Shown piece after piece: positions 1 through 8,500 of a DNA stretch of 64,000 nucleotides. Within the stretch, counting starts at the first letter, position 1; every line of letters starts with the position of its first letter. A program made the position numbers and the translations under genes. The DNA comes from Paenibacillus sp. FSL H8-0548 (GTDB taxonomy: Bacteria > Bacillota > Bacilli > Paenibacillales > Paenibacillaceae): assembly GCF_038630985.1 (NCBI RefSeq), contig NZ_CP152049.1:376001-440000 (forward strand), written 5' to 3'. The notes below the pieces were generated by a model, which saw nothing but the letters and a program-made list of their open reading frames with translations, made no database searches and had not been told where the DNA came from.

Positions 1-1209
1 TTTTGGATTCGGCTGAAGCGGAACCGAAAGGAGCAGCTTCGCGCTTGGACGAGCGTGCTGGATTGGACGGTATGGCTGTATTTGCTTATCCCGGGTCTAT
101 TCATAGGTGGCGGTCTCTACCGTGAGGCTATGCTGGAAATGCCGTTATGGGCTATGAATTTTCCTTGGACTACGTTGTACCCTATTTTGCTGCTTATTAT
201 TTTATTTTTTGGACAGATCCGTATATTTGTAGATGAAGCCGATCGATTGTTTCTTTTGCAAAAGCCAGAGTGGCTGCAATCGTTAAAGCGACATGGTATA
301 GCTTATACGTTAGCTGCTAAGCTTGTCGTAATCGGGCTGCCTTTTAGCCTGCTAGTGCCTTTTCTAATAAAGGTCGAAGGGTTGTCTTGGCTTCAGCTGG
401 TGATGGCTTATAGCTATACGATTGTTATCGGGATGATTTTGGCTGTCAGCATACAGATGATGAACGGCTGGATGAGGGGCTGGCGCAAAACGGCAATAGA
501 TGCTGCTTGCTTGTTGTTATTTGTTGCTGTTTATTTAATTCCAATGCTAGCCTGGGCCAAAAATGCAACCATGCTGGGCATCGTGCTTAGTATTGGAGTA
601 ATCGTTATGCTTCTAGTGCTGCGGGTCAGCTTGAAATTCAAAATCAACTTTGAAGCAGAGGTGAAAGCAGAAAGCCAAGCACGGCTGCGCAGCACGGAGC
701 TGCTAATGAGTCAGGTCGTTGAATCAAAGCCGATGATCCGGATTAAGCGACCGATATTTTTCCGTCGTTCACAACGTATCTTTCGTAAATCAGATGCAGG
801 GACGATGCTTGCGGAAATGCGAATAAAAGCTTTTTTGCGAGGCATGACGCATATACGTGTCTGGATTAGCTTTATTTTTGCAACTACGTATGCGGTAACG
901 CTTGTGCCTGGCCCAATTGCACTGTTCTTAGTCATTGCTTTGACGATCATCGGCTCTACATGGCTGCAGCTGCAGTGGAAGCAGTGGTTTGGTGAAGAAT
1001 TTTTAACCCAGTTCCCTTGGACGGATCATGATGCTCAGAGAGGAGCGGTTCTATCGCGATTCTGGCTGCTGCTGCTGCCGATGCTCATTTGGTCGTCTAT
1101 TGCAGGCTATAAGCTGCTTGGATTATGGGCGGTTGTACCAGCGGCTATCCTCTGCTTTGTGGTGTGGGGCTTTATTAGTAGAACCGCCGTACGTCCGGTC
1201 TCCATTTGA
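1..1209 (+). CDS. ecsB: EcsB-like ABC transporter permease (5' end cut by window)
   Basis: The reading frame is open from base 1 (residues FWIRLKRNRKEQ...) to the TGA at 1207-1209, so the gene starts left of the window. A GTG at 55 would give 384 residues, but the basic, Trp-containing stretch before it resembles the cytoplasmic N-terminus of EcsB, so I treat the whole frame as coding. The protein is strongly hydrophobic with at least six membrane segments in two groups, separated by a charged loop (about residues 205-275 from the GTG). EcsB is the membrane part of the EcsAB ABC transporter, linked in Bacillus to secretion and regulated intramembrane proteolysis. The ATPase EcsA would be expected just upstream, outside the window. 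The family call rests on overall layout, not on a catalytic motif. Confidence 0.7.
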   Translation, partial: FWIRLKRNRKEQLRAWTSVLDWTVWLYLLIPGLFIGGGLYREAMLEMPLWAMNFPWTTLYPILLLIILFFGQIRIFVDEADRLFLLQKPEWLQSLKRHGIAYTLAAKLVVIGLPFSLLVPFLIKVEGLSWLQLVMAYSYTIVIGMILAVSIQMMNGWMRGWRKTAIDAACLLLFVAVYLIPMLAWAKNATMLGIVLSIGVIVMLLVLRVSLKFKINFEAEVKAESQARLRSTELLMSQVVESKPMIRIKRPIFFRRSQRIFRKSDAGTMLAEMRIKAFLRGMTHIRVWISFIFATTYAVTLVPGPIALFLVIALTIIGSTWLQLQWKQWFGEEFLTQFPWTDHDAQRGAVLSRFWLLLLPMLIWSSIAGYKLLGLWAVVPAAILCFVVWGFISRTAVRPVSI

Positions 1210-1324
1210 AAGGAAAAGAAATCAAATAGATTCACCGCCGCCATTTCGGGGTAATTAATCCTAGGGCAGATGCTTGACCGAAAACAGAGAATTAACAAAA
1301 ACATTCTCGGAGGTGCAAGTGAAT

Positions 1325-1708
1325 ATGAGTACAGATCGGGATTTGTATGGTGCAGTAGAAGAGGAGATTTTGGCGAAAAAACAAGGAAACAGCTACATTT
1401 TAACGACAACAAAGGGCACCATCGGAGAGATCACCTACGCTATGGTTGACGTCGACACTTGGGTCATCGATCATACGTTTGTCGACGGAGCATATCGCGG
1501 TCAAAACTTGGCGAAACAGCTGCTGGATTTTGTAGTGGAAGAGGCTAGAGAGAAGGGAAGGAAGATTATTCCCTCCTGCTCCTACGCGCTCGCCCAGTTC
1601 AAACGTTATCCTGCCTATGAGGATGTTTGGGAGAAGAGCGGCACAGAATACTCGGATCAATACAGCTCTGGCGGCGCAGGCTCTGCCAGCGGAAATTCGC
1701 CTAAATAA
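1325..1708 (+). CDS. GNAT-type N-acetyltransferase, small (PF14542-like)
   Basis: About 127 residues. The core has the small GNAT fold of the YidJ/Gcn5-related group: a beta hairpin (TTTKGTIGEITYAM), a strand pair ending in DHTFVDGAYRGQNLAKQLLDFV, where RGQNLAKQL is the acetyl-CoA pyrophosphate loop, and a C-terminal IIPSCSYALAQFKRYPAYEDVW segment typical of this family. The substrate is unknown. The frame extends to a TTG at 1274, but GGAGG at 1309-1313 points to GTG 1319 or ATG 1325; I chose the ATG. The C-terminus is a low-complexity Ser/Gly/Ala tail. A strong hairpin follows directly, so it is probably the last gene of its transcript. Confidence 0.75.
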   Translation: MSTDRDLYGAVEEEILAKKQGNSYILTTTKGTIGEITYAMVDVDTWVIDHTFVDGAYRGQNLAKQLLDFVVEEAREKGRKIIPSCSYALAQFKRYPAYEDVWEKSGTEYSDQYSSGGAGSASGNSPK

Positions 1709-1713
1709 ATGAC

Positions 1714-1757
1714 AAAGAAGAGAGCCGTGGACCTGTTGGTCTGCGGCTCTCTTCTTT
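1714..1757 (+). terminator. Rho-independent-type hairpin
   Basis: A perfect 14-bp stem, AAAGAAGAGAGCCG (1714-1727) with CGGCTCTCTTCTTT (1744-1757), follows the acetyltransferase stop by five bases. The A-rich and T-rich ends mean it could work in both directions. Confidence 0.85.
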
Positions 1758-1852
1758 GAAATATAGGAAAGTATATCATTTCACCATACTTTCTCTATAT
1801 TTCTCCGGAATGAAACGCGCCATCGCCATAAGGACGGCGACAGCCGTTTCAC
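1757..1852. repeat. Palindromic intergenic element (two hairpins)
   Basis: Two consecutive inverted repeats. The first pairs GAAATATAGGAAAGTAT (from 1758) with ATACTTTCTCTATATTTC (ends near 1802). The second pairs GAAACG...TCGCC with GGCGA...CGTTTC (about 1812-1851). The opening GAAATATAGGAAAGT recurs after the terminator at 20879, so this is a dispersed element. For the minus-strand peptide gene at 1870 the second hairpin could serve as a terminator, although it lacks a T run. Confidence 0.6.
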
Positions 1853-1869
1853 CTTGCCTGCTTTAAGCA

Positions 1870-1983
1870 CTATTTGGCAGCAGCATTCAAACGAGATTGC
1901 TCATTCAGCTTGAGCAGGTCAGAGAACTTACCGAATCCACTGCCCTTGGTGTCTTTAGTAATCGTAGGTTTTGGGGGTACCAT
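1870..1983 (-). CDS. Small peptide gene (37 aa), putative precursor peptide
   Basis: A 37-residue frame starts with ATG at 1983 and ends with TAG at 1872-1870. AGGAGG lies seven bases upstream of the ATG, an excellent ribosome binding site. The peptide opens MVPPKPTITKDTKG, continues with a Gly-Phe rich centre and an amphipathic stretch (KFSDLLKLNEQ), and ends NAAAK. It has no cysteine, no membrane segment and no signal peptide. It is the last of four genes on the same strand: two acetyltransferase-like proteins and an ABC exporter with gaps of 23, 18 and 58 bases. That context suggests a modified and exported peptide, but I recognise no known peptide family and this role is inference. Confidence 0.65.
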   Translation of the reverse strand: MVPPKPTITKDTKGSGFGKFSDLLKLNEQSRLNAAAK

Positions 1984-2041
1984 TGCTAGGCCTCCTTTTA
2001 CTAGTTAATAGGGCCAACATAGCATATGGAAGAAAGTGGCG

Positions 2042-2563
2042 TCAATTGTAACTTTTTGTTGTATTTAAGTAGAGCTGCAGTTGAAGGAAGTCGGCCAAAT
2101 AAATATTTTCTAGTTCGTCATCGCATTCTCTTTGAGCTTTGAGCGTCGCAAACTTGGAATAGAGTCGATTTAAGTAGGGTTGGCTCGCCAAGCAATGGAA
2201 TTCGAATTGTTTCACCTGTTTATTTTCTTCAGCAATATGGCTGATCAAATGACGGAAGCCTTCTATGAACAAGCGGCTGCTTCGGTAGGCGTTGTCTATA
2301 ATGACGGAATCGACAAAAGCAATCTCTCCCTGAGGATCGGACTCATAGCTGGAGGCTAGATATTTGAAATGTACCCAGCCGATGGTTTCGTTTTGCGGAC
2401 TTTTAATCAACATGATCTTGTCGTCTGCTGAAGCTTGCAAAATATGCAATAGCGTATCTGAAAGGGAGAACTGTCTCTTGAAATCGGCGCGATGCTTGAT
2501 AAAAAACAACGTATATTCGGCAAAGTCCGTGCCGCTTTGACATATTTGATAGTGTGCAAGCAT
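2042..2563 (-). CDS. GNAT-like protein, paralogue of the 4765-5295 gene
   Basis: 173 residues, cytoplasmic. The central part looks like a GNAT core: a strand with GWVHFKYLA, then EIAFVDSVIIDNAYRSSRLFIEGFRHLI, where YRSSRLF sits where the acetyl-CoA-binding R/Q-x-x-G-x-G/A loop normally lies. The glycine pattern of that loop is poor, so acetyl-CoA binding is not certain. The other GNAT-like protein of this operon carries FRSSRLFLQASQFLAQHL at the same place, so the two are paralogues. The gene lies 18 bases after the exporter gene and 58 bases before the small peptide gene, so it is probably co-transcribed. A role in modifying the peptide or giving self-protection is possible but unproven. Confidence 0.6.
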   Translation of the reverse strand: MLAHYQICQSGTDFAEYTLFFIKHRADFKRQFSLSDTLLHILQASADDKIMLIKSPQNETIGWVHFKYLASSYESDPQGEIAFVDSVIIDNAYRSSRLFIEGFRHLISHIAEENKQVKQFEFHCLASQPYLNRLYSKFATLKAQRECDDELENIYLADFLQLQLYLNTTKSYN

Positions 2564-2581
2564 CGATTAGCGAGCCTCCTC

Positions 2582-4741
2582 CTATTTTCTGTCCTTTAAG
2601 GTTTGCCTCACGCGCTCATCAAGCTCAGGATGCTTGGACAGTACATAATGAAGGCCTTTCCGCTGAAGCGTAAGAAACGTACAGGCTGTAATGGCGGTTA
2701 CATCGGCTGTACGAGGCACGTTATTCATTAGGGCAATCTCTCCAAAATAATCACCATCTCCAAGAACAGCCAGACGATGCACTCCGGTATCAGTGTTGGC
2801 ATCTCGGCGGGAAACCTCTACACGGCCGCGGGCAATGAAGTAAAACTTCTCGCCCTGCTCTCCCTCTTGAATGATCGATTGGCCGGGAGCAAACGTTTCG
2901 GTGTTGAATAGACTTCGGATTTCTTGCAAAATGCTGCGGTCGACACCTTCGAAAAACGGAAGCTTCGCTAGTCTTTCCTCGTCAATATCGGCCTCTTGTC
3001 CGTTTTCAGATACCGAAATGCCATGCTGCTTGTCCCATAGCTGCTTATAATAACCGTCGGTGCTCAGCATATGCTGGTGAGTGCCGCTATCCACAAGCTC
3101 GCCCTTGTCGAACACAAATATACAGTCCGCTTCCACGATAGAGGCGAGACGATGGGTAACGGTAATGACTGTACGATTGGGCGCGAGCTCATTAAACGTT
3201 TCGTTAATCGATGCTTCAGAGATGGGGTCAAGCGCAGAGGTCGCCTCGTCCAGCAGCAGCATTGGTGGATTTCTCAATATTGCGCGGGCAATGGCTAGCC
3301 TCTGCCGCTGTCCGCCAGAGAAGTTTGAGCCATCGTCCATCACGAGCGTGTCGTAGCCATCGGGCAGTGACATAATGTAGGAATGAATCTCCGCTTGCTC
3401 GGCTGCCTTAATAATTTCTTTCTTGGTCGCCTCGGGCTTGCTGATTCGAATATTTTCGATTATCGTTCCGCGAAAAAGAAAATTTTCCTGAAAGACGACG
3501 CCAAGCTGATCACGAATGGAGCCGCGGCTGATGTCCTGCATGGGCTGGCCGTTTATTTCCAGTTGTCCCGCACTCGGTTCATAAAATCCGAGCACAAGCT
3601 GGATGAGCGTGCTTTTGCCGGAGCCGCTGGAGCCTACGAATGCGGCGGTAGTTCCTGCAGCGATGTGCAGATTGATTTTTTTCAGCGTTTCCCGTTCCTC
3701 GTTGTAGCTGAAGGAAACGTCGGAGAAACGAAGATCAGGAAGCTGATTTTTTGCCCTCGCCAAAGGCAGGCTTCCCGTTGCTTCCTTGGGCGCATTCAGC
3801 AGCCGATTCATTCGCTCTATACTTACCGAAGCATCGGTAAATGCGGGTATGGTAAAGGTTAAATTAAATACTGAATTTCCCATAGACGTATACATCGTGA
3901 AGAAAGCAACCAACGCACCGAGTGTAATATATTCGTGCAGCGCCAGATAAGATCCGATAGCGATAATGGTCATATTGACGACCAGCAGGCTGACCATCGG
4001 CAATCGTTCAAGCTGAGCGGCCATAATATTTTTACGGTAATGAATATGGAACATCGTTTGCAATCGATCAGCAAATTTTTCAGTCATCGCCTGCTGAAGG
4101 TTAAAGCCTTTAATCACCTTTTGCGCTTTGAGTGTTTCCTGCACATCTCCGGTCATCAGGTCCAGCTGTTCCTTGTGGCTTGAGTTAATCGCTTGCGCAC
4201 GGCGGCTAAGCAGATAGGGTCCAATAAAAACAAAGGCAGCCCCAAGCAGAATAACAAGTGCCATTTTCCATTGCAAATAAAATAAAACAATTGTACTAAT
4301 TGTTACGACGGCTGCCGACTGGATGCCGACTGTCAGTAAAGCGCTCATTGCATATTCAATCGCAGGCAGGTCGACGGTGAAATGAGAGAGCAGCTCGCTT
4401 GAACGCGTTTTTTGAAAGAAGCCCATATTGACCTGCTGCATGTGCTGAAACAGCTTCATTCGCAAATCCTTTTGAATACGTGCAATCAGCTTGGAGAGTG
4501 CATAATCGCTCAGAACACCGGCGCTGACACAGATCACTCCGCTAATTCCAATAATGAATAGGATGAGAGTGAATGCATTCATGTCCTTCGGAGTAATAGC
4601 CTTGTCGATGAGAACCTGAAAGCTTAAAGGTGCTAGAGATATGAAGAGTAGATCGAGAAATAGGGTGACAAAGAATAAGGCAGCCAGCGGCTTATAAGCA
4701 CGCATATAACCGATTAATTGCCTGATGACAGTAAAGGCCAT
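2582..4741 (-). CDS. ABC exporter with C-terminal cyclic-nucleotide-binding domain
   Basis: 719 residues. Residues about 1-310 are a type IV exporter membrane domain with six segments. The nucleotide-binding domain follows: Walker A GSSGSGKST, signature FSGGQRQRLAIARA, Walker B MLLLDEATSALD and the H-loop VTHRLAS. The last 130 residues form a cNMP-binding domain (LPFFEGVDRSILQEI, then GDYFGEIALMNNVPRTADV); it keeps the Glu of FGE and the Arg of PR that bind the cyclic phosphate in CAP/PKA-type domains. There is no C39 peptidase domain, so it would not cut a leader itself. It probably works as a homodimer exporting a small molecule or peptide. Flanking acetyltransferase-like genes and the peptide gene on the same strand suggest one operon. 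Confidence 0.9.
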   Translation of the reverse strand: MAFTVIRQLIGYMRAYKPLAALFFVTLFLDLLFISLAPLSFQVLIDKAITPKDMNAFTLILFIIGISGVICVSAGVLSDYALSKLIARIQKDLRMKLFQHMQQVNMGFFQKTRSSELLSHFTVDLPAIEYAMSALLTVGIQSAAVVTISTIVLFYLQWKMALVILLGAAFVFIGPYLLSRRAQAINSSHKEQLDLMTGDVQETLKAQKVIKGFNLQQAMTEKFADRLQTMFHIHYRKNIMAAQLERLPMVSLLVVNMTIIAIGSYLALHEYITLGALVAFFTMYTSMGNSVFNLTFTIPAFTDASVSIERMNRLLNAPKEATGSLPLARAKNQLPDLRFSDVSFSYNEERETLKKINLHIAAGTTAAFVGSSGSGKSTLIQLVLGFYEPSAGQLEINGQPMQDISRGSIRDQLGVVFQENFLFRGTIIENIRISKPEATKKEIIKAAEQAEIHSYIMSLPDGYDTLVMDDGSNFSGGQRQRLAIARAILRNPPMLLLDEATSALDPISEASINETFNELAPNRTVITVTHRLASIVEADCIFVFDKGELVDSGTHQHMLSTDGYYKQLWDKQHGISVSENGQEADIDEERLAKLPFFEGVDRSILQEIRSLFNTETFAPGQSIIQEGEQGEKFYFIARGRVEVSRRDANTDTGVHRLAVLGDGDYFGEIALMNNVPRTADVTAITACTFLTLQRKGLHYVLSKHPELDERVRQTLKDRK

Positions 4742-4764
4742 AAGTTCGTTTGCTCCTCCTGAGC

Positions 4765-5295
4765 TTAAAAGTATAGTTCATGGGGATATTTCTGCATGGA
4801 TGCATGCCAGTCGGCGAAATCCATCCGATATTCCTCTATTATGCCGTGAACGGTTTCTTGAATTGCGGTTTTCTGAGCGAGCTTGCCGCATAGCCTTTGA
4901 AGGCGCGGCTGTGCCGGTATCCAGAAACGAAGCTCAGTCACGGGATGCTTTAGCTGGGCCAAATGCTGAGCGAGAAACTGCGATGCTTGCAGAAAGAGTC
5001 GGCTGCTCCGAAAGTGTTCTTTTAGAAAAACCGTTTGAATTTGTAGTATGTGCTGATCCTCATAGCTCTGCGCTCCTGTTCCGCGAATAAATCCAAGCGC
5101 GCCTGCTGCCTCGTCATTGGAATCTCTAATGAGAATACATTCCTCTCCCATTAATACAGGGCTTGAGATATAGCTTAGGGCAACAGGAAAGGAATAGGGC
5201 AAATTTAAGGCGTCATAGTTCTCTAGCAAAAATTGCATATAAATCTCTTGGGATTTAGCGGTGGAGCATATCGTGAAATAGCAGCTCATGGGCAT
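4765..5295 (-). CDS. GNAT-like protein, first gene of exporter operon
   Basis: 176 residues. It shares the layout of the 2042-2563 protein, including the FRSSRLFLQASQFL helix-loop in the centre and a strand (TELRFWIPAQP) matching QFEFHCLASQP there. It is therefore a GNAT-fold relative, though the acetyl-CoA loop is not canonical. AGGAAAGG precedes ATG 5295; a second in-frame ATG lies two codons inside. It is the first gene of the minus-strand operon and ends 23 bases before the exporter. The 167 bases to the divergent tgl gene hold the promoters of both units. Confidence 0.6.
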   Translation of the reverse strand: MPMSCYFTICSTAKSQEIYMQFLLENYDALNLPYSFPVALSYISSPVLMGEECILIRDSNDEAAGALGFIRGTGAQSYEDQHILQIQTVFLKEHFRSSRLFLQASQFLAQHLAQLKHPVTELRFWIPAQPRLQRLCGKLAQKTAIQETVHGIIEEYRMDFADWHASMQKYPHELYF

Positions 5296-5462
5296 ATTTA
5301 CCTTTCCTGAGTGATATCGACAAATTATAACATGGTCTGCTGATGAACAGAAGATGGATGAAATCGTGGATAGTATACGGTTTGCTTAAACTTTGATCAC
5401 AAATTTTTCTTTTACACGTACAATAACCCAATAGGAAATCGATGAAATGGAGGAGAACGACA

Positions 5463-6281
5463 GTGATACTTGTTTCGGATAGTCCTACGTTTGAGCTTAA
5501 CCCGCTAACGCTGTCAGAACTGGAAAGAAGGATACTGCAAGCTAAGCGGAGAAGCCAGGTCGTCTATCGCTATCCGTCAGTCGACGCGCTAGTGTTTGAG
5601 ATGAAGATGCGTACGCATATTATCGAGGCGGCCAAGGCTCTTTATGCGGGCGGAGCCAACTTTGCAACGTTTGAGGGGTCCAAATGCAATGAGAAGTATT
5701 GGATTCGCACAGCAAATGGAGGCTTCCAGCTCAGGGGGGGCGTGCTGCCTTCTGTAGGTATAACCGATATTTTTGAAAATGGTCATTTGTATGGTTTCGA
5801 ATGTGCAGGCGCTATTATTATTATTTTATATAAAGCAGTACTCGAAACGGTAGGCGAAGCGGTGTTCAACGCGTATTTTCAAAACCTGTTTTTGAGGGAT
5901 TGGCAATATGACCGTGATTTGAGCTTAATTACGACTTACAATAAAAACGAAGCCTATCCAGGTGATGTGCTTTACTTTAAAAACCCCGACCATGATCCGG
6001 AAACACCGGAGTGGCAGGGAGAAAATGTGATTATGCTCGATGACAATTTATATTTTGGGCACGGAATCGGCATTGAGTCGGGGCAGGATATTATTGCTGC
6101 ACTGAATCGAATGAGGAGAAGAGGAAGCACGATTTCAGCTTATCTGCAGGATTTGGTCGTTCATCCTGACTTCGAATACTTGCGCAGGCTTTCAGTGAAT
6201 GACGTTATTCCAGCGGGGCAGAGGGATTACGAGAGGATTGGAATTGCAGGCAGTGTGGGGGAAAGTACCTTTCTCATCTAA
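5463..6281 (+). CDS. tgl: Protein-glutamine gamma-glutamyltransferase (spore coat transglutaminase)
   Basis: Tgl forms epsilon-(gamma-glutamyl)lysine cross-links between proteins of the spore coat. The match to Bacillus Tgl is clear along the length: VFEMKMRTHIIEAAKAL, GANFATFE, the active-site stretch FECAGAIIIILY and the later YFKNPDHDPETPEWQGENVI and FGHGIGI. An upstream ATG at 5442 is in frame, but GTG 5463 has GGAGGAG at a 7-base distance, gives the family-type beginning MILVSDSP and puts the catalytic Cys at residue 114, next to Cys116 of B. subtilis Tgl. Length 272 residues is slightly longer than the usual 245. It is transcribed divergently from the exporter operon; expression in the mother cell is expected from the family. 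Confidence 0.93.
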   Translation: MILVSDSPTFELNPLTLSELERRILQAKRRSQVVYRYPSVDALVFEMKMRTHIIEAAKALYAGGANFATFEGSKCNEKYWIRTANGGFQLRGGVLPSVGITDIFENGHLYGFECAGAIIIILYKAVLETVGEAVFNAYFQNLFLRDWQYDRDLSLITTYNKNEAYPGDVLYFKNPDHDPETPEWQGENVIMLDDNLYFGHGIGIESGQDIIAALNRMRRRGSTISAYLQDLVVHPDFEYLRRLSVNDVIPAGQRDYERIGIAGSVGESTFLI

Positions 6282-6389
6282 TAAGTATTATGATAATTGG
6301 TAAGCTGAGCAGAGAAGCACCTGTAGCGTGGGCATAATGGCTAACCATACCGGTGTTTCTTTTATCCATAGGAGGACTAAAATAAGACG

Positions 6390-7070
6390 ATGAGAATGCA
6401 TGTGCTAATTGTAGATGATGATCCCTCTATTCGAGAGCTGCTGCGCTTCGTGCTGCGGAAGGAGGGCTATGTTGTGCTAGAAGCAGAAAACGGACAGGCA
6501 GCCTCTAATCTATTGGAAAATGAACAGGTTCATTTGGCTGTTGTTGATGTTATGATGCCCGGCAAGGACGGCTTCGAGCTTTGTCAGGAAATCAGGCAGC
6601 ATTATGATATTCCAGTCATTATGCTCACGGCCAGAGGAGAGATGGAGGATAAGGAGAAAGGGTTTGATGCGGGAACGGACGATTATTTGGTCAAGCCCTT
6701 CGAGCCAAAGGAGCTTTTGTTTCGTATGAAGGCATTGCTGCGCCGATATCGGCTAGTATCCTCCGAGGTGATTCAGCTAGGCAGCATTATGATTGATCGC
6801 AGAGGATATGAAATTACGGTGGGGGACGAGCTGCTTACGCTGCCGCTGCGGGAATTTGAGCTATTGTCGCAATTGGCGAGCCACCCTGGCCGTATTTATA
6901 CGAGAGAGCAGCTGATTCAGCTGATTTGGAGCTCGGATTTTAAAGGGGACAGCCGTACGGTTGATGTTCATATTAAGCGGCTGCGGGAGCGCTTTGCTGA
7001 TCGTCAGGATGATTTTACGATTAAGACGATTCGGGGACTCGGCTATAAGCTGGAGGTACATGAGGGATGA
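6390..7070 (+). CDS. hssR: OmpR-family response regulator, HssR-like
   Basis: 226 residues: receiver domain (phospho-acceptor Asp53 in VVDVMMPG, acidic pair DDD near residue 9, Thr in MLTARG, Lys in VKPFEPKEL) and a C-terminal winged helix (LREFELLSQLASHPGRIYTREQL ... GDSRTVDVHIKRLRERF). Residue patterns such as VVDVMMPGKDGFELC, DYDIPVIMLTAR-like text and TIKTIRGLGYK are close to staphylococcal HssR, the haem-responsive regulator. The next gene, the kinase, overlaps it by four bases (ATGA). The usual target hrtAB is not in the window, so the haem role is inference. Confidence 0.8.
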   Translation: MRMHVLIVDDDPSIRELLRFVLRKEGYVVLEAENGQAASNLLENEQVHLAVVDVMMPGKDGFELCQEIRQHYDIPVIMLTARGEMEDKEKGFDAGTDDYLVKPFEPKELLFRMKALLRRYRLVSSEVIQLGSIMIDRRGYEITVGDELLTLPLREFELLSQLASHPGRIYTREQLIQLIWSSDFKGDSRTVDVHIKRLRERFADRQDDFTIKTIRGLGYKLEVHEG

Positions 7071-8449
7071 AGTCATTATATGTTCGCATTGTTTTCACGT
7101 TCGTAATAGTCGCTATGGCAAGCGGGGTCCTCGGTTTAATCGTAACAAGCCTGTATTATCAAAATAAGCAGCAGTCGGGAAATGAGCAAACGATGCTCGA
7201 TATTGCAACCAATATTCAGGAGCAATATGAGCAAAATCCGGAAATGGATTTGAATGCGTATTTGACACATATTGCGGCGCTAGGCTTCCAAATTTATAGA
7301 GCAGGCGCGAATGGAGAAGGACAAGCCTACGGCTCGCCCTTTAAGCATGGACAGCTGACGGAGCAGCAAATTCAGTCCGTACAGAATGGCATTGCTTATT
7401 TAGGCATGGAGGAGCAGAAAAACCGGCTGCAGCTGTTTTCCTATTTCAAAAACAGTGTTCTGAATACGGCAGGCTTGCCCGTTCAAACGCCAAACGGTGT
7501 GGAGGCATGGTTTATTCGCCCTGATCTCCAGCAGCAAATTGGTGAGGTCCGCGTTATTGCAGCCATATTAATTGGTTATACGTTTTTGATTAGCCTGCTG
7601 TTTATCGTCATTCTGTCGCGGCTAATTGTCAAGCCGATTAATCAGCTGACGAAAGCGACAAAGCAAATGGTTGTCGGTGAATTTCATGCATCGCTGCAGC
7701 TGTCTAGGAAGGATGAAATTGGCGAGCTGGCACGTAATTTCTCTGTAATGACTAAAGCGATCAAACAGCTGGATCAGGTGCGGCAGGATTTTGTCGCCAA
7801 CGTCTCGCATGAATTTCAGACACCGCTAACGTCAATGCAGGGCCTTGCAAGGGCAGCACGTGACAAGGAGACGACTGAAGAGCAGCGGGAGAACTACTTG
7901 ACTATCATCGAGAAGGAGAGCGGGCGTCTCTCCGGGCTCAGCAAGCAGCTCCTGAAGCTCGCGGTGCTGGACAAGGATCATCCGCCGCTCCATAAAACAA
8001 CGTATCGCCTTGATGAGCAGATTCGCGAGGTTTTGATTGCGCTTGAGTGGCAGTGGACGGAGAAGGGGCTGCAATTAGAGCTGGAGCTGCCGGATACGGT
8101 CATCGTTGCTGATCAACAGCTGCTTTATGAGGTATGGCTGAACCTCATCACCAACAGTATAAAATTTTCCAATGCGGGCCAGGTTATCAGCATTGCGATC
8201 ACAAATACAGAGGAGATTGTTGTTGAAATACGCGATATGGGGATTGGCATAGCTGAGGATGAGCTTTTGTTTATTTTCGATCGTTTCTATAAAGCGAATA
8301 AGGCCAGAGATCATGCGTCGACTGGCAGCGGGCTGGGTCTTTCAATTGTGCAGAAGCTAGTATCTCTGCATCAAGGATGCATTACGATACAGAGCCAGCC
8401 TGGCGCCGGTACGACGGTCCAGGTGACAATGCCGCGATTGTCATCATAA
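7067..8449 (+). CDS. hssS: Membrane sensor histidine kinase, HssS-like
   Basis: 460 residues: N-terminal membrane segment (about 8-30), extracytoplasmic sensor (31-165), second segment (168-190), HAMP linker (LIVKPINQLTKATKQM), HisKA with phospho-acceptor His248 in VSHEFQTPLTS, and a HATPase with N box NLITNSIKFS, G1 box RDMGIGI and G2 box GSGLGLSIV. The sensor resembles HssS: it begins KSLYVRI and contains FFKNSVLNTAGLP and AWFIRPDLQQQIGE, matching elements of the haem sensor of Staphylococcus. Translation is coupled to the regulator by the ATGA overlap. The specific signal remains inferred. Confidence 0.82.
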   Translation: MKSLYVRIVFTFVIVAMASGVLGLIVTSLYYQNKQQSGNEQTMLDIATNIQEQYEQNPEMDLNAYLTHIAALGFQIYRAGANGEGQAYGSPFKHGQLTEQQIQSVQNGIAYLGMEEQKNRLQLFSYFKNSVLNTAGLPVQTPNGVEAWFIRPDLQQQIGEVRVIAAILIGYTFLISLLFIVILSRLIVKPINQLTKATKQMVVGEFHASLQLSRKDEIGELARNFSVMTKAIKQLDQVRQDFVANVSHEFQTPLTSMQGLARAARDKETTEEQRENYLTIIEKESGRLSGLSKQLLKLAVLDKDHPPLHKTTYRLDEQIREVLIALEWQWTEKGLQLELELPDTVIVADQQLLYEVWLNLITNSIKFSNAGQVISIAITNTEEIVVEIRDMGIGIAEDELLFIFDRFYKANKARDHASTGSGLGLSIVQKLVSLHQGCITIQSQPGAGTTVQVTMPRLSS

Positions 8450-8500
8450 CGAGGCAGCAGGTGGAGCGGATTGCTCCGCTCTTTGGCTGGAAGAGAGTAT

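Noticed and set aside
3383..3862. Plus-strand frame of 159 codons within the exporter gene
   Set aside because: Antisense shadow of the ABC transporter, which has complete motifs on the minus strand.
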